A DNA stretch of 64,000 bases, taken from positions 1 to 64,000 of the IMG/VR virus record IMGVR_UViG_3300010403_000002, one strand, 5' to 3'. Below are positions 56,271 to 64,000 of this stretch, piece after piece (positions within the stretch are counted from its first letter, which is position 1; every line of letters starts with the position of its first letter). Position numbers and translations under genes: made by a program. The stretch comes from a virus. The notes below the pieces were generated by a model, which saw nothing but the letters and a program-made list of their open reading frames with translations, did no database searches and was not told the DNA's origin.

Positions 56271-58790
56271 ATGCAGACTGCTGCTCAACCTAACCTCGCC
56301 CCCGCGCGTGAAATAGCCGCGGCCAGAATGGAGCGGCAATTCAAGCCGCGCCGTCTGGTAGATGTCTGCAAGGAGTGGGTGCAGGAACTGCGCGCCGAGG
56401 GGGAAACCCCGGAGTGGCGAGATCGGCGACTGTATAGTCAGCGGAACGAGCTGTACTATCGCGGCTATCAACGACTGCGGCAGGCTGACCTGACCAATGC
56501 GTGGCGCATCCTTGAGCCGAAGCCGATTCATTATACATATAATGAATTTCAGTTCTGGTGCAACGTCACGAGTGCTAAATTTGTGGCGAGCCGGGTGGAC
56601 TTCAGGGTCAATGGCATTCCTGAACAGGATGTTGAAGACAAGGAAATGGCGGCGTCGAAGCTGCGCAATATCGGGCGCTATTACGACGGTAGATTCTGGA
56701 ACCGCACCAAGACGCTGGACGCCAGCAAGCAGCTTCAATTCACGGGCTACCTGATCGGGTACGTGCCGTATAGTGAACGCGCGGGCGTGAAGGCTTACAA
56801 GCCAATCACGGAGCGGGTTTCGATCAAACTGGGCAAGGATGTGTATCGCTGCGCGGATTGCGGCGACGTAGGGGAGATTGATGGAAGTGGAACTTTACAA
56901 CAAGAAGGTGCATGGGCTGCCGATAGTATGTCTGCCGGCGGAACCGGAGGGCTATCTACTCTGTCAGGATCAGGAAATGGGACAGGAGATTACAGTTCTC
57001 AACCTGCCTTCACTGAGACTGCTAGCACGTGTGCCCACTGCGGATCATCCAACCTCGCCGTCACCGAAATCCCCTCAGAAGAATTCGAGGTTGAAACCGG
57101 GCAGCAAGAGTACGACGCGGGCGACGTAGAGCCGCGCCTGTTGTCCATTTATGACGTGACGTGGTTTGCGGCACTGGGGCCGGAGCGCAGTTCGCTGCTG
57201 CTGTGGGAAGAAGACCACGACGAGGCAGATCTGCAAGCTGAGTATCCCGGCATCAAGTTGCCGGGTGGTGAGGCGCAGAACGACGGCATTCAAAAGAAAG
57301 AGCAGTTGCGTCGCTTTGAGCGTAATCCGCAAAACAAGCGCAAGACGCTGACTCGTCTCTGGGTTGAGCCGCGCCGCTATCACGACCTAGAAGAAAAAGA
57401 AGAAGTTCAGACGGTCGCAGGGATTACGTTCCCGGCTGGGACGCGCTGGTCACAAATGTTCCCGCACGGCATGCACGTGATCATGGTCGGCGACCTGATC
57501 GTAGATATTTACGCGGCGGTCAAGAATGACGACATCGTGGTAATGGATTATCACGATGTGCCGAATGGTGGGATGGCACAGGGTGTTGATGCGATGTGCG
57601 AGCCGCAGCGGGGCATGAATACCACGATGTCGCTGCTCAACGTGTGGATGCGTCATAACGCTGCACCGCGCCAGCGCTTCAATCCCGAGTTGATTGATGC
57701 GGCTGACATCAGCGGTGATCCGAGCCGCGCCATCCCGATTAACGCTGCGAACCTGGGCTTGCGCGATGGCGCGACCATTGAAAACGCCATTTACGAGCAG
57801 CCAGGCGCGCAGATTCCGGCTGGCGTGTTTGGGCTAAAAGATGAACTGCGTGGTTCGATCCAGTTTGCCGCCAATGCTACGGAGTTTGCTGAGGGTATGC
57901 CGGGTTATGATAGTCCGACCTTTGGTGCGGCCAAACTCGGCACGAATTTATCTCAGTCTATTTCAGGCGTCGTGCTTGGCAAGTTCGCCGACTTCCGTGT
58001 CGGGATGGTCAAGCGCACGCTCAAGAAGCTCAGGGCCTATTGCTGGGATGAACGGACGGTCGAATTTGCCGGGAAGTACGGAGCAGCGGAACTACTGACG
58101 CTTTCCGGACAGGAGATTCCTGACAGTTTCGAGATTGAAGCGGTGCCAAATTCCTGGCTGCCGCGCACGGCTGAACAGCGTCAGCAAAATCTACAAGGCC
58201 TATTGCTGGCAACGGGCGGCTGGGCTGGTTTGCTAGCAATGCCGCCTGAGATGGTGGCAGAGTTGTGCGAAACCTTTGACGTGCAACTCGACATCAATTT
58301 GATGCCGATAGCGATTCGCACGGTGCGGCTGCGGCTTAAGCAGATGGAAGCCGCGCTGCCTGCTTTGTTGCTGGTCAATCAGCAATTGAACGCGATGGGC
58401 GCGCCGCCGGTGCAGGCGGAGGTTGATCCCATGACTGGGCAGCCAGGGCTAGCACCACTCAGTGTCGGTCAGCAGTTAGTCGAAGTCTTGCAGCCGCCGT
58501 TCAATCCGCGCGAGAAAGGCTGCGGTGAGGCGGCGGAGTATATTTCGACCTGGTTTACGACTGACGAGGGGCTGAATGCAAAGCTCGATCTAATCGAGGC
58601 AATGGGCGCATTGCAAGATTTGTACATCCAGGCCGCAGAGTTGCAGGCGGTGGTGCGGGCGGGTGTTGAGATGGCAGGACAGCCTATGCCAATGCTGGAT
58701 GCGCAGAATGCGGATGGTGCGCCGCCAAGTCAGAAGCAGAAACAGCCAGCGAAACCGCAGATGGGGGCGTTGGCGCAAACCGGAGGTTGA
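56271..58790 (+). CDS. Portal protein with zinc-ribbon insertion
   Basis: The 839-residue product is long enough for a podovirus-type portal. The core is recognisable from WRILEPKPIHYTYNEFQFWC, RSIQFAANATEFAEGMPGYD and later helices (VGMVKRTLKKLRAYCWDERT); its place between terminase and scaffold supports the call. Near residues 193-260 a CADCG pair and a CAHCG pair bracket a Gly/Ser-rich loop, an inserted zinc ribbon that portals normally lack. It forms the ring through which DNA enters the prohead. Confidence 0.8.
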   Translation: MQTAAQPNLAPAREIAAARMERQFKPRRLVDVCKEWVQELRAEGETPEWRDRRLYSQRNELYYRGYQRLRQADLTNAWRILEPKPIHYTYNEFQFWCNVTSAKFVASRVDFRVNGIPEQDVEDKEMAASKLRNIGRYYDGRFWNRTKTLDASKQLQFTGYLIGYVPYSERAGVKAYKPITERVSIKLGKDVYRCADCGDVGEIDGSGTLQQEGAWAADSMSAGGTGGLSTLSGSGNGTGDYSSQPAFTETASTCAHCGSSNLAVTEIPSEEFEVETGQQEYDAGDVEPRLLSIYDVTWFAALGPERSSLLLWEEDHDEADLQAEYPGIKLPGGEAQNDGIQKKEQLRRFERNPQNKRKTLTRLWVEPRRYHDLEEKEEVQTVAGITFPAGTRWSQMFPHGMHVIMVGDLIVDIYAAVKNDDIVVMDYHDVPNGGMAQGVDAMCEPQRGMNTTMSLLNVWMRHNAAPRQRFNPELIDAADISGDPSRAIPINAANLGLRDGATIENAIYEQPGAQIPAGVFGLKDELRGSIQFAANATEFAEGMPGYDSPTFGAAKLGTNLSQSISGVVLGKFADFRVGMVKRTLKKLRAYCWDERTVEFAGKYGAAELLTLSGQEIPDSFEIEAVPNSWLPRTAEQRQQNLQGLLLATGGWAGLLAMPPEMVAELCETFDVQLDINLMPIAIRTVRLRLKQMEAALPALLLVNQQLNAMGAPPVQAEVDPMTGQPGLAPLSVGQQLVEVLQPPFNPREKGCGEAAEYISTWFTTDEGLNAKLDLIEAMGALQDLYIQAAELQAVVRAGVEMAGQPMPMLDAQNADGAPPSQKQKQPAKPQMGALAQTGG

Positions 58791-58797
58791 GCTGCAG

Positions 58798-59097
58798 ATG
58801 CCCGAACAACAAACATCAATCGTCCGCGTGGAAGTGGATTACGCGGAGCAGCCGAGCACGGCTTACGCGAACTACGTGTCCATCTCGCACTCGCCGACGG
58901 AACTATTCATTGATTTCTGCCTGGTCGCCCCGCCGTACACGGTCGAACCCGATAACTCAATCAAGGTGCGGGCCTTTCAGCGACTGGTGATACCGGTACA
59001 GGTAGGTGCAGGCGTGGTTGAGGCATTGCGCGCACAGCTTGCTAAGCTGGCGGAAGAGCACGAGGCGCAGCAATTCCCGGAAGAGATTGGGGAGTGA
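58798..59097 (+). CDS. DUF3467-like protein
   Basis: The 99-residue product starts at MPEQQTSIVRVEVDYAEQP; YANYVSISHSPTELFIDF and VRAFQRLVIPVQVGAGVVEA match the DUF3467 pattern known from bacteria and phages. Function unknown. It directly follows the portal gene. Confidence 0.65.
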   Translation: MPEQQTSIVRVEVDYAEQPSTAYANYVSISHSPTELFIDFCLVAPPYTVEPDNSIKVRAFQRLVIPVQVGAGVVEALRAQLAKLAEEHEAQQFPEEIGE

Positions 59098-59118
59098 TCA
59101 TTACGGAGATTCAAATTC

Positions 59119-59295
59119 GTGACAACCCAAGAAATCGTCATTGATCTGTGCGGCGCACCATTAAGTCAAGCCGCGCTGGACTATATTACCCAGACAGTCA
59201 GGCAATCGGCAGAGGACGCATCTGTGACTATCGTGTTGGGTCATGTGCCATCAGAGGGGTTTCCACGTTTAGGTCTTGTGGCAGACGATGAATAA
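59119..59295 (+). CDS. 58-residue hypothetical protein
   Basis: A GTG start (TTQEIVIDLCGAPLSQ) has a GGAG 11 nt upstream. It is an alpha/beta sequence ending RLGLVADDE. The end overlaps the next ATG by 8 nt. No family is recognised. Confidence 0.45.
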   Translation: MTTQEIVIDLCGAPLSQAALDYITQTVRQSAEDASVTIVLGHVPSEGFPRLGLVADDE

Positions 59296-59635
59296 GATGC
59301 CGTTACCTGATATTTTCAACCAACCGGACTACGAAGGATTGCCCAAGTCAGAGGTTGCGCGCATCGTGGCGCGCTCTATTATTCAGGCTAACACTATCAG
59401 GTGCGAAGTATGTGGTGGAACCTGCGAGTCTCAGGTAGGTCAGGGACTGGGCGGCTACTGTGACTATCAATGCTTAGGCTGCCAGCAGCGTTATATTTAT
59501 GATGAGGGTTATCGGCTTGAGTTGACGCCTCATCAAATCGCATTGTTGAAGGTGGCCGCGCTCGGTTTGGAGTCAGATGCAAGCAGCACTGGGTCTGCAC
59601 GTGTTGATGCGCAAGAGAAGGTGATATCAAGATGA
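59288..59635 (+). CDS. Zinc-ribbon protein
   Basis: The 115-residue product starts at ATG 59288. CEVCGGTC and CDYQCLGCQQRY supply at least four zinc ligands; a helical C-terminus follows. It is another small zinc protein in the head block. Function unknown. Confidence 0.55.
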   Translation: MNKMPLPDIFNQPDYEGLPKSEVARIVARSIIQANTIRCEVCGGTCESQVGQGLGGYCDYQCLGCQQRYIYDEGYRLELTPHQIALLKVAALGLESDASSTGSARVDAQEKVISR

Positions 59636-59766
59636 CGCGCGCCGAGGCTATTACAAAAATCATTCGCCATCTACTCGCCATCGTCAAAGTGTTGGCGATC
59701 TACGCGGGAGTGCAGGCTGCATTCCCAAAACTATTCGCTGAAAGTGCACAAGCAGTGAAAGACTAG
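59632..59766 (+). CDS. 44-residue amphipathic peptide
   Basis: It starts MTRAEAITKIIRHLLAIVKV, with one hydrophobic helix. The ATG overlaps the previous TGA (ATGA). It is the last gene before a terminator. Function unknown. Confidence 0.5.
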   Translation: MTRAEAITKIIRHLLAIVKVLAIYAGVQAAFPKLFAESAQAVKD

Positions 59767-59803
59767 CAATCACAATTTACTAGGCCACTCTCACACGAGA
59801 CAC

Positions 59804-59865
59804 GCCGCCAAGTTTTTGAGCGCCACCTAAAGCACGCGCTCAGGCTTGGCGGCTTTTTCTTTTTC
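59804..59865 (+). terminator. Intrinsic terminator before scaffold gene
   Basis: GCCGCCAAG (59804) pairs with CTTGGCGGC (59845), and TGAGCGC (59817) pairs with GCGCTCA (59836) inside. TTTTTCTTTTT follows. The scaffold ATG is 17 nt further on. Partial termination would separate portal-level from scaffold/capsid-level expression. Confidence 0.75.
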
Positions 59866-59881
59866 AACACAAGGATTTTCA

Positions 59882-61219
59882 ATGTCAGACATTTCTTCAA
59901 TGGGTGCAACAGGGGCTGGCACGGCCCCTGCGCCGGCGGCTGACAACGCGGCGGCTTCAAATACCCCGGAAGCATCGGTGCAGTCAGAAACGAGCCTGGA
60001 ACAGCCTGAGCAGCAGTTACAAGCTGAGGGGCAAGCAGAAAGCGCACTTGCGGAGTCGCCTTCCGCGCCAGCAATTGAAACCGAAGTCGAGCCAGCGCCT
60101 GAAACGCTGATTGACCCGGCTCAGTTGGGCGAAAAGGCTGGAAAAGCGTTTGCTGCGTTGCGTACCAAAGCTAAGCTGGCCGATGAACTCAGTGCTTTCA
60201 AGGCTACGGCAGAACCCATCGCTAATTGGGTACAGGAACGCGGCGGCATCGAGCCAGTCCAACAGGACGTGCAGATGCTCGATGCGCTATTTGCTCCCGA
60301 ACTGGCAGGACGCGAGCCGTTCTATGACTACATAGGACAGCAGGGCGGCCCGGAAGCACTTACCCGAATGGCGCTGGATTTTGCCAGCACGCCTTTTGTT
60401 CTCGATCAAGCGTTACTAAATCTCGGTCAGGGTGCCGGTGTCACGCCGGACGATTTGCCTGCCTTGCGCGAGCTGATCGCTTCGGGTGCCTGGCGCAGCG
60501 TTGATCAGCAAGCAGCGCAGGCGTTCACGCCCGATCCCGCCATCCTGCAAAGCATTCCCGAGCATTTGCGTGAGACCTACCAGTCTCTGCCGCCCGAAGT
60601 GCGCGCTGATTTCGATCAGCGCCCGGAGAGCGTGCGTACCTGGGATTTGCAGCAGGCTTACATTGCGCAAACTGCGCAGCGCGAGGCGCAGCGGGGTAGA
60701 TTGGCTCAGCAACGCGCACAAGAAGCAGCCGACAAGGCAGCTAAAGCCGAAGCGAAAAATCAAGCTTATGTATCTGTGCAAGGCATCGTGAGGCAGAAGC
60801 TTGCCAGTATCTTCAAGGATAACGAGCAAGCGATTGACTACACGTTAAGCGCGGTTGAATCGAAGCTCTACAGCAGCCCTAAAGGGGAGACGCTGTGGAA
60901 CGAGTTGGAGGCGCATCTCGACGAGGGGGAAATGCGCGAGTTCAACAAGAAACTACCGCTGATTATTGCTGAAGCTGAGGCTATTGCGAGCCAGCAGGGT
61001 AAGTGGCTCAACGAACGCGAGGACAAGGCGCGCAAGTTTGACGATCTGATGCGGTTGGGATCAATGGATCAAATCGTGCAGATGGTGAATCAGTTGCGCG
61101 GCGCCGGACGCGACCCGCAGGGCGGGCAGCCGGTGGCACCAAATGCGAATGGCAACATTCCCCATCCTGAACGACGCGGCCAATTCGACCCGGCCAATAT
61201 TGCAGCCTATGGCCGATAA
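59882..61219 (+). CDS. Scaffolding-type protein
   Basis: The 445-residue product starts at MSDISSMGATG, with AAGGA upstream. The N-terminus is Ala/Pro/Glu-rich and disordered; the middle and C-terminus are Gln/Glu/Ala-rich helices including a coiled coil (REAQRGRLAQQRAQEAADKA). It ends QFDPANIAAYGR. Position directly before the capsid gene and composition fit a scaffold that shapes the prohead. Confidence 0.75.
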   Translation: MSDISSMGATGAGTAPAPAADNAAASNTPEASVQSETSLEQPEQQLQAEGQAESALAESPSAPAIETEVEPAPETLIDPAQLGEKAGKAFAALRTKAKLADELSAFKATAEPIANWVQERGGIEPVQQDVQMLDALFAPELAGREPFYDYIGQQGGPEALTRMALDFASTPFVLDQALLNLGQGAGVTPDDLPALRELIASGAWRSVDQQAAQAFTPDPAILQSIPEHLRETYQSLPPEVRADFDQRPESVRTWDLQQAYIAQTAQREAQRGRLAQQRAQEAADKAAKAEAKNQAYVSVQGIVRQKLASIFKDNEQAIDYTLSAVESKLYSSPKGETLWNELEAHLDEGEMREFNKKLPLIIAEAEAIASQQGKWLNEREDKARKFDDLMRLGSMDQIVQMVNQLRGAGRDPQGGQPVAPNANGNIPHPERRGQFDPANIAAYGR

Positions 61220-61249
61220 CTTCGGCCTTTTGCATTTAGGGGAATAAGA

Positions 61250-62536
61250 ATGATTGGCACAACCACTTACAACAACGTTGAAGTGTTCCTGAACCAGCTT
61301 CAGGACAACGAAGTGCACGTCCAATATCAGGACGAGGCGACTTTTTGGACCAGCGTTGTCAGTCAGCTTCCTGGTGAATGGGTAAACCAGAAGGGTTACG
61401 AAATTACCAGTGAATTCACGCCTGACAACTCGCACGGCTATATCTCGGCGGGCGGCTCGAACCCGATGGGGGGTTCGAACGACTACGCCAAGATGTACGT
61501 CGGCTTTACGCGCTACCGCAAGACAATTGATCTCGATAACGATACCTACGCCGATCTGACGAGCGGCAAAGAGTCCACCAAGGTGGACTTCGCCAAGAAG
61601 CTCGCCCGGGTCAACGCTTCGGCCATCCGCGAGATGGAAGAAGCGGCGATGGGTGACGGTCGGGGCATTAAGGCGGTGGTAGGGAGCGGCTCGACCACTT
61701 CGAGTATCGTGCTGACGACCACGCAAACCACCACTCCGACCAGTTCGAAGGGGGCGGAGTTCCTCAACAAGAACCACCGCTATGCGCTCTACGATTCGTC
61801 AAACGCTTTGCGCGAGGCGAACATTGTGGCCTCGGCGGTTGCGAAGGGCACGTCGCCCACGCTGACCCCGCAAACGACGCTGGGCGTGACACCTGCCTCG
61901 ACCGACTACCTGGTTTATTACGATCCAGGTTCGGGCACGTCTTGCAACCGTGTCCCGCGCGGCTTGGCTTATTTGGTCAATAACGGCTCAGGTCTGTTCC
62001 AGGGCTTGCTGCGTTCGGATTATCCCGAACTCAAGTCCATCGTGGAGGACTTCGCCGGGGTCAACTTGCAGCCCTCCGACATCATGCGGATCCGCGGCAA
62101 GAAGAAATACCGCAGCGGCACCAAGAACGGTAAGCTGAACTTGATTCTGCTCGCGCCGTCGCAGTTCGAGAGCTACAGCCGCAGCGGCATCAACTTCTTG
62201 CAGCTCAATGTCGGTCAGAAGTGGGACGGCACGGTGAACGAGATCGCCATGGGTGACGGGATGATCATGGAGAACGTCGTAGTTGATGAAGGCTTTATCT
62301 ACTTCCTCAACAAAGGCGACCTCTACAAGATCGAGCGTCGCAAGTGGGGCTTCGTCAAGGACGCCACGGGCACTACCTTCACAAAGAAGTCGGGCACCAA
62401 CGGCACGGGCGCTGATGGCGTCTATGCCAATCTGGGTCAAGACTGCAACCTCTACATCAAGGACCCGCGCTCACACGCGGTAGCGCAGCGCGTCGGCACA
62501 ACCGATGTCGCAACGTCGGCCAATTCCTGGTCTTAA
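61250..62536 (+). CDS. Major capsid protein (HK97-like)
   Basis: The 428-residue product has GGGGA upstream. The N-terminus resembles an arm (DNEVHVQYQDEATFWTSVVS), and GFTRYRKTIDLDND and LARVNASAIREMEEAAMGDG suggest the E-loop and spine helix. The C-terminal half has an A-domain-like beta region (KLNLILLAPSQFESYSRSGI). Its place after the scaffold, its length and its strong ribosome-binding site support major capsid. Fold assignment is by pattern and context. Confidence 0.85.
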   Translation: MIGTTTYNNVEVFLNQLQDNEVHVQYQDEATFWTSVVSQLPGEWVNQKGYEITSEFTPDNSHGYISAGGSNPMGGSNDYAKMYVGFTRYRKTIDLDNDTYADLTSGKESTKVDFAKKLARVNASAIREMEEAAMGDGRGIKAVVGSGSTTSSIVLTTTQTTTPTSSKGAEFLNKNHRYALYDSSNALREANIVASAVAKGTSPTLTPQTTLGVTPASTDYLVYYDPGSGTSCNRVPRGLAYLVNNGSGLFQGLLRSDYPELKSIVEDFAGVNLQPSDIMRIRGKKKYRSGTKNGKLNLILLAPSQFESYSRSGINFLQLNVGQKWDGTVNEIAMGDGMIMENVVVDEGFIYFLNKGDLYKIERRKWGFVKDATGTTFTKKSGTNGTGADGVYANLGQDCNLYIKDPRSHAVAQRVGTTDVATSANSWS

Positions 62537-62558
62537 GGGATAGCTGATTAACACACCG

Positions 62559-62587
62559 GGGCGGGGGTAGGTCATCCCCGCCCGTTT
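62559..62587 (+). terminator. Terminator-like hairpin after capsid gene
   Basis: GGGCGGGG (62559) pairs with CCCCGCCC (62576) with a 9-nt loop, followed by GTTT. A weak T-tract suggests partial termination after the highly expressed capsid gene. Confidence 0.5.
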
Positions 62588-62605
62588 CCCAGCAAGGAGA
62601 AAACA

Positions 62606-62887
62606 ATGGCTATTGCAGTCACATATATTGGCCCGGTGGGGGAGTGTGCGGCGCAGGGCAAGAGCGGTGCGGACTTGTATCGTCTAGCCGGCGATGGCTC
62701 TGCGACGACCGTTACGCTGACGGCGCACAAGTCGGCTGCCGTACAAGTGATCAAGGGGATCATCACCTCACAATCGGTTAGTCATAACATCACCAGTGCG
62801 ACCACCAACGCCGTGGCCCTCACCCTGGCGGCGGCCCTGGGCAACGGGCTGACCGGTGACGTGCTGGTCTGCGGCGACGCGGTGTAA
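62606..62887 (+). CDS. Decoration-type protein, paralogue 1
   Basis: The 93-residue product has CAAGGAG upstream. It is beta-rich with LYRLAGDGSATTVTLTAHKS and VIKGIITSQSVSHNITSATT. It is homologous to the next gene. Small beta proteins just after the capsid gene commonly stabilise the shell. Confidence 0.6.
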   Translation: MAIAVTYIGPVGECAAQGKSGADLYRLAGDGSATTVTLTAHKSAAVQVIKGIITSQSVSHNITSATTNAVALTLAAALGNGLTGDVLVCGDAV

Positions 62888-62897
62888 AGGGGGAGTC

Positions 62898-63173
62898 ATG
62901 CCAATCACTGGAACCAAAATCATGCCGGAAGGCGCGGAGATGGTGAAGGGCTATGCTGGTCGGCTCACTGAAGTCTGGCGACTGACTGGCGACGGCTCGG
63001 CCACCACCTATGCCCTAACGGCGCAATCCGGTCGTTATATTGAAAGCATTATCGGGATGGGCTTCACACATAATGTGAGCGCGGCCACCCCGTCGCTTTC
63101 GGCAACTCTGACCTTTGCGACAGCGCCGGGCAACACCCTGACGTTTGACGTGCAGGTCAATACACGCGAATGA
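62898..63173 (+). CDS. Decoration-type protein, paralogue 2
   Basis: The 91-residue product contains VWRLTGDGSATTYALTAQSG and IESIIGMGFTHNVSAATPSL, which align with the preceding gene block for block. A tandem duplication is the simplest origin. It may form a second decoration or adaptor component. Confidence 0.6.
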   Translation: MPITGTKIMPEGAEMVKGYAGRLTEVWRLTGDGSATTYALTAQSGRYIESIIGMGFTHNVSAATPSLSATLTFATAPGNTLTFDVQVNTRE

Positions 63174-64000
63174 TGAACCTCTCCATTCACCCATTTGACC
63201 GTCTCCCCTTCACGGAGAACTATCCACAGCCGGTCAGTCTTCGGGAATTCAACCGCGAACTGGTGACGCTCTTCGGTAAGCATTTACCGACTGGGCAGCC
63301 ACACATCCGCGCGGTCTGGATGCCGTCGCAACAGCGTGACGGTCAGGGGCGCTGGCTGGCGAAGGACTGGTCTCCCTATGGGCGGGGCGGTCATGGTGAA
63401 TGGCGGCAGCGTTACTTGTACGCCTCGTCGCAGTCTTATCAAGAAGCCTACGACGAGGCGCGTCAAATTTGGGGCGTGTGGGAGGTGTGGAATGACATCG
63501 CCCCGCAGCGCTTCTGTGTTGAAAAGCTCATCCTGCCCGAATTCGCCCTACCGGGCTGGGATCGTCACACGACCAGTTGGGTGGACGCGGCGCACATGTT
63601 CCGCGTGGGCCGTGACGGGGACGGCGATGCCTTTACCGCCCGCAAGCCGGTTGAGGGATACTACGTGCCAATGGAAGGCGTGCAGCATCGGCTACTCAAG
63701 GGTGGCGTGATCGCTACGCACGACGACTGTTGTTGCGCGCAGGCGAAGCGTGAGCAGGTGATGTGTTACGGCAGCTATGCCGAGCCGGGGGAGGCGCATT
63801 TGTCGCTCTTCCGCAAGGCGGCTTGTGGGATGCGCTACGCTGAAAAAGCCATGAAGCTGGGGCCACTTTCGGCGGCTGAGCGCGAGCAGAAGCGCAAACA
63901 GTCGGCTGAGCGGCTAGAGCAATGGGAGGCCGGTGTCGAAGCGCGGCTGACCCAGCGTATCAACGAAGCCAGGAAGACGCATCGCGGCATGCTCTCGTCT
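63170..64000 (+). CDS. Late structural-region protein, 3' end cut by window edge
   Basis: The frame starts at ATG 63170, overlapping the previous stop (ATGA), and is open to the right edge, giving 277 visible codons. The sequence is Trp- and Arg-rich (RHTTSWVDAAHMFRVGRDGD) with a CCC cluster (THDDCCCAQAKREQ) and a charged helical C-terminal part. No family is recognised; a head-completion or virion-associated role is suggested only by position. Confidence 0.6.
   Translation, partial: MMNLSIHPFDRLPFTENYPQPVSLREFNRELVTLFGKHLPTGQPHIRAVWMPSQQRDGQGRWLAKDWSPYGRGGHGEWRQRYLYASSQSYQEAYDEARQIWGVWEVWNDIAPQRFCVEKLILPEFALPGWDRHTTSWVDAAHMFRVGRDGDGDAFTARKPVEGYYVPMEGVQHRLLKGGVIATHDDCCCAQAKREQVMCYGSYAEPGEAHLSLFRKAACGMRYAEKAMKLGPLSAAEREQKRKQSAERLEQWEAGVEARLTQRINEARKTHRGMLSS

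Overview
The window is the interior of a temperate tailed bacteriophage (Caudoviricetes) or prophage. It holds a complete set of phage modules (terminase, portal, scaffold, capsid, lysis, integrase, repressor, DnaB helicase, SSB, annealing protein, methylases) and no recognisable bacterial housekeeping gene. The portal plus a 2050-residue polyvalent, ejection-type protein, with no tape-measure gene in view, suggests a podovirus-like virion. The genome is incomplete here: a tail-fibre gene is cut by the left edge and a late gene by the right edge. If the molecule is circular or permuted, the missing part lies between those edges. The host cannot be named from the sequence. Many Sec signal peptides, one Tat-like signal and a GH19 endolysin favour a Gram-negative host.

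Layout. (1) 1-15286, plus strand: tail-fibre, tailspike and adhesin genes, nearly all with an N-terminal signal peptide, which is unusual for virion proteins. Five minus-strand genes (moron-like) are interspersed, including a GT-C-like membrane protein coupled to a 31-residue membrane peptide. (2) 15302-22635: a coiled-coil structural protein and the 2050-residue protein with an N-terminal M15-type peptidase motif. (3) 22657-43382, minus strand: one long, tightly overlapped early operon. It contains a roughly 0.9-kb gene-free, highly structured stretch (23835-24720), small zinc-ribbon proteins, an NTP-pyrophosphohydrolase-like protein, two DNA methyltransferases, a DUF5131 protein, a VRR-NUC nuclease, DnaB, a replication initiator gene carrying iteron-like repeats, SSB and a Rad52-like annealing protein. 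(4) 43401-45958: the lysogeny switch. Two divergent XRE regulators flank operators of the form TAGT-N3-ACTA, followed by an ImmA-like peptidase and a tyrosine integrase. (5) 46255-49249: lysis region with endolysin and small membrane proteins. (6) 49380-52142: secreted proteins (SNase-like nuclease, Tat-signal protein) and regulators. (7) 52144-64000: packaging and head genes (terminases, portal, scaffold, capsid, two paralogous decoration-type proteins).

How it works together (inference). The minus-strand regulator at 43560 and the plus-strand regulator at 43893 compete for shared operators. The strong leftward promoter at 43536-43563, buried in an operator, would fire the early operon for recombination and replication. 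The plus-strand cI-like/ImmA/integrase operon would establish lysogeny, and late plus-strand transcription would make head, lysis and fibre proteins.

Most unusual features: the signal-peptide-bearing fibre cassette, the large structured RNA candidate, two same-strand overlapping long ORFs at the C5-methyltransferase locus, iterons inside the initiator gene, and terminator hairpins whose U-tracts run straight into start codons. All family assignments come from motif recognition by eye; no search was run.
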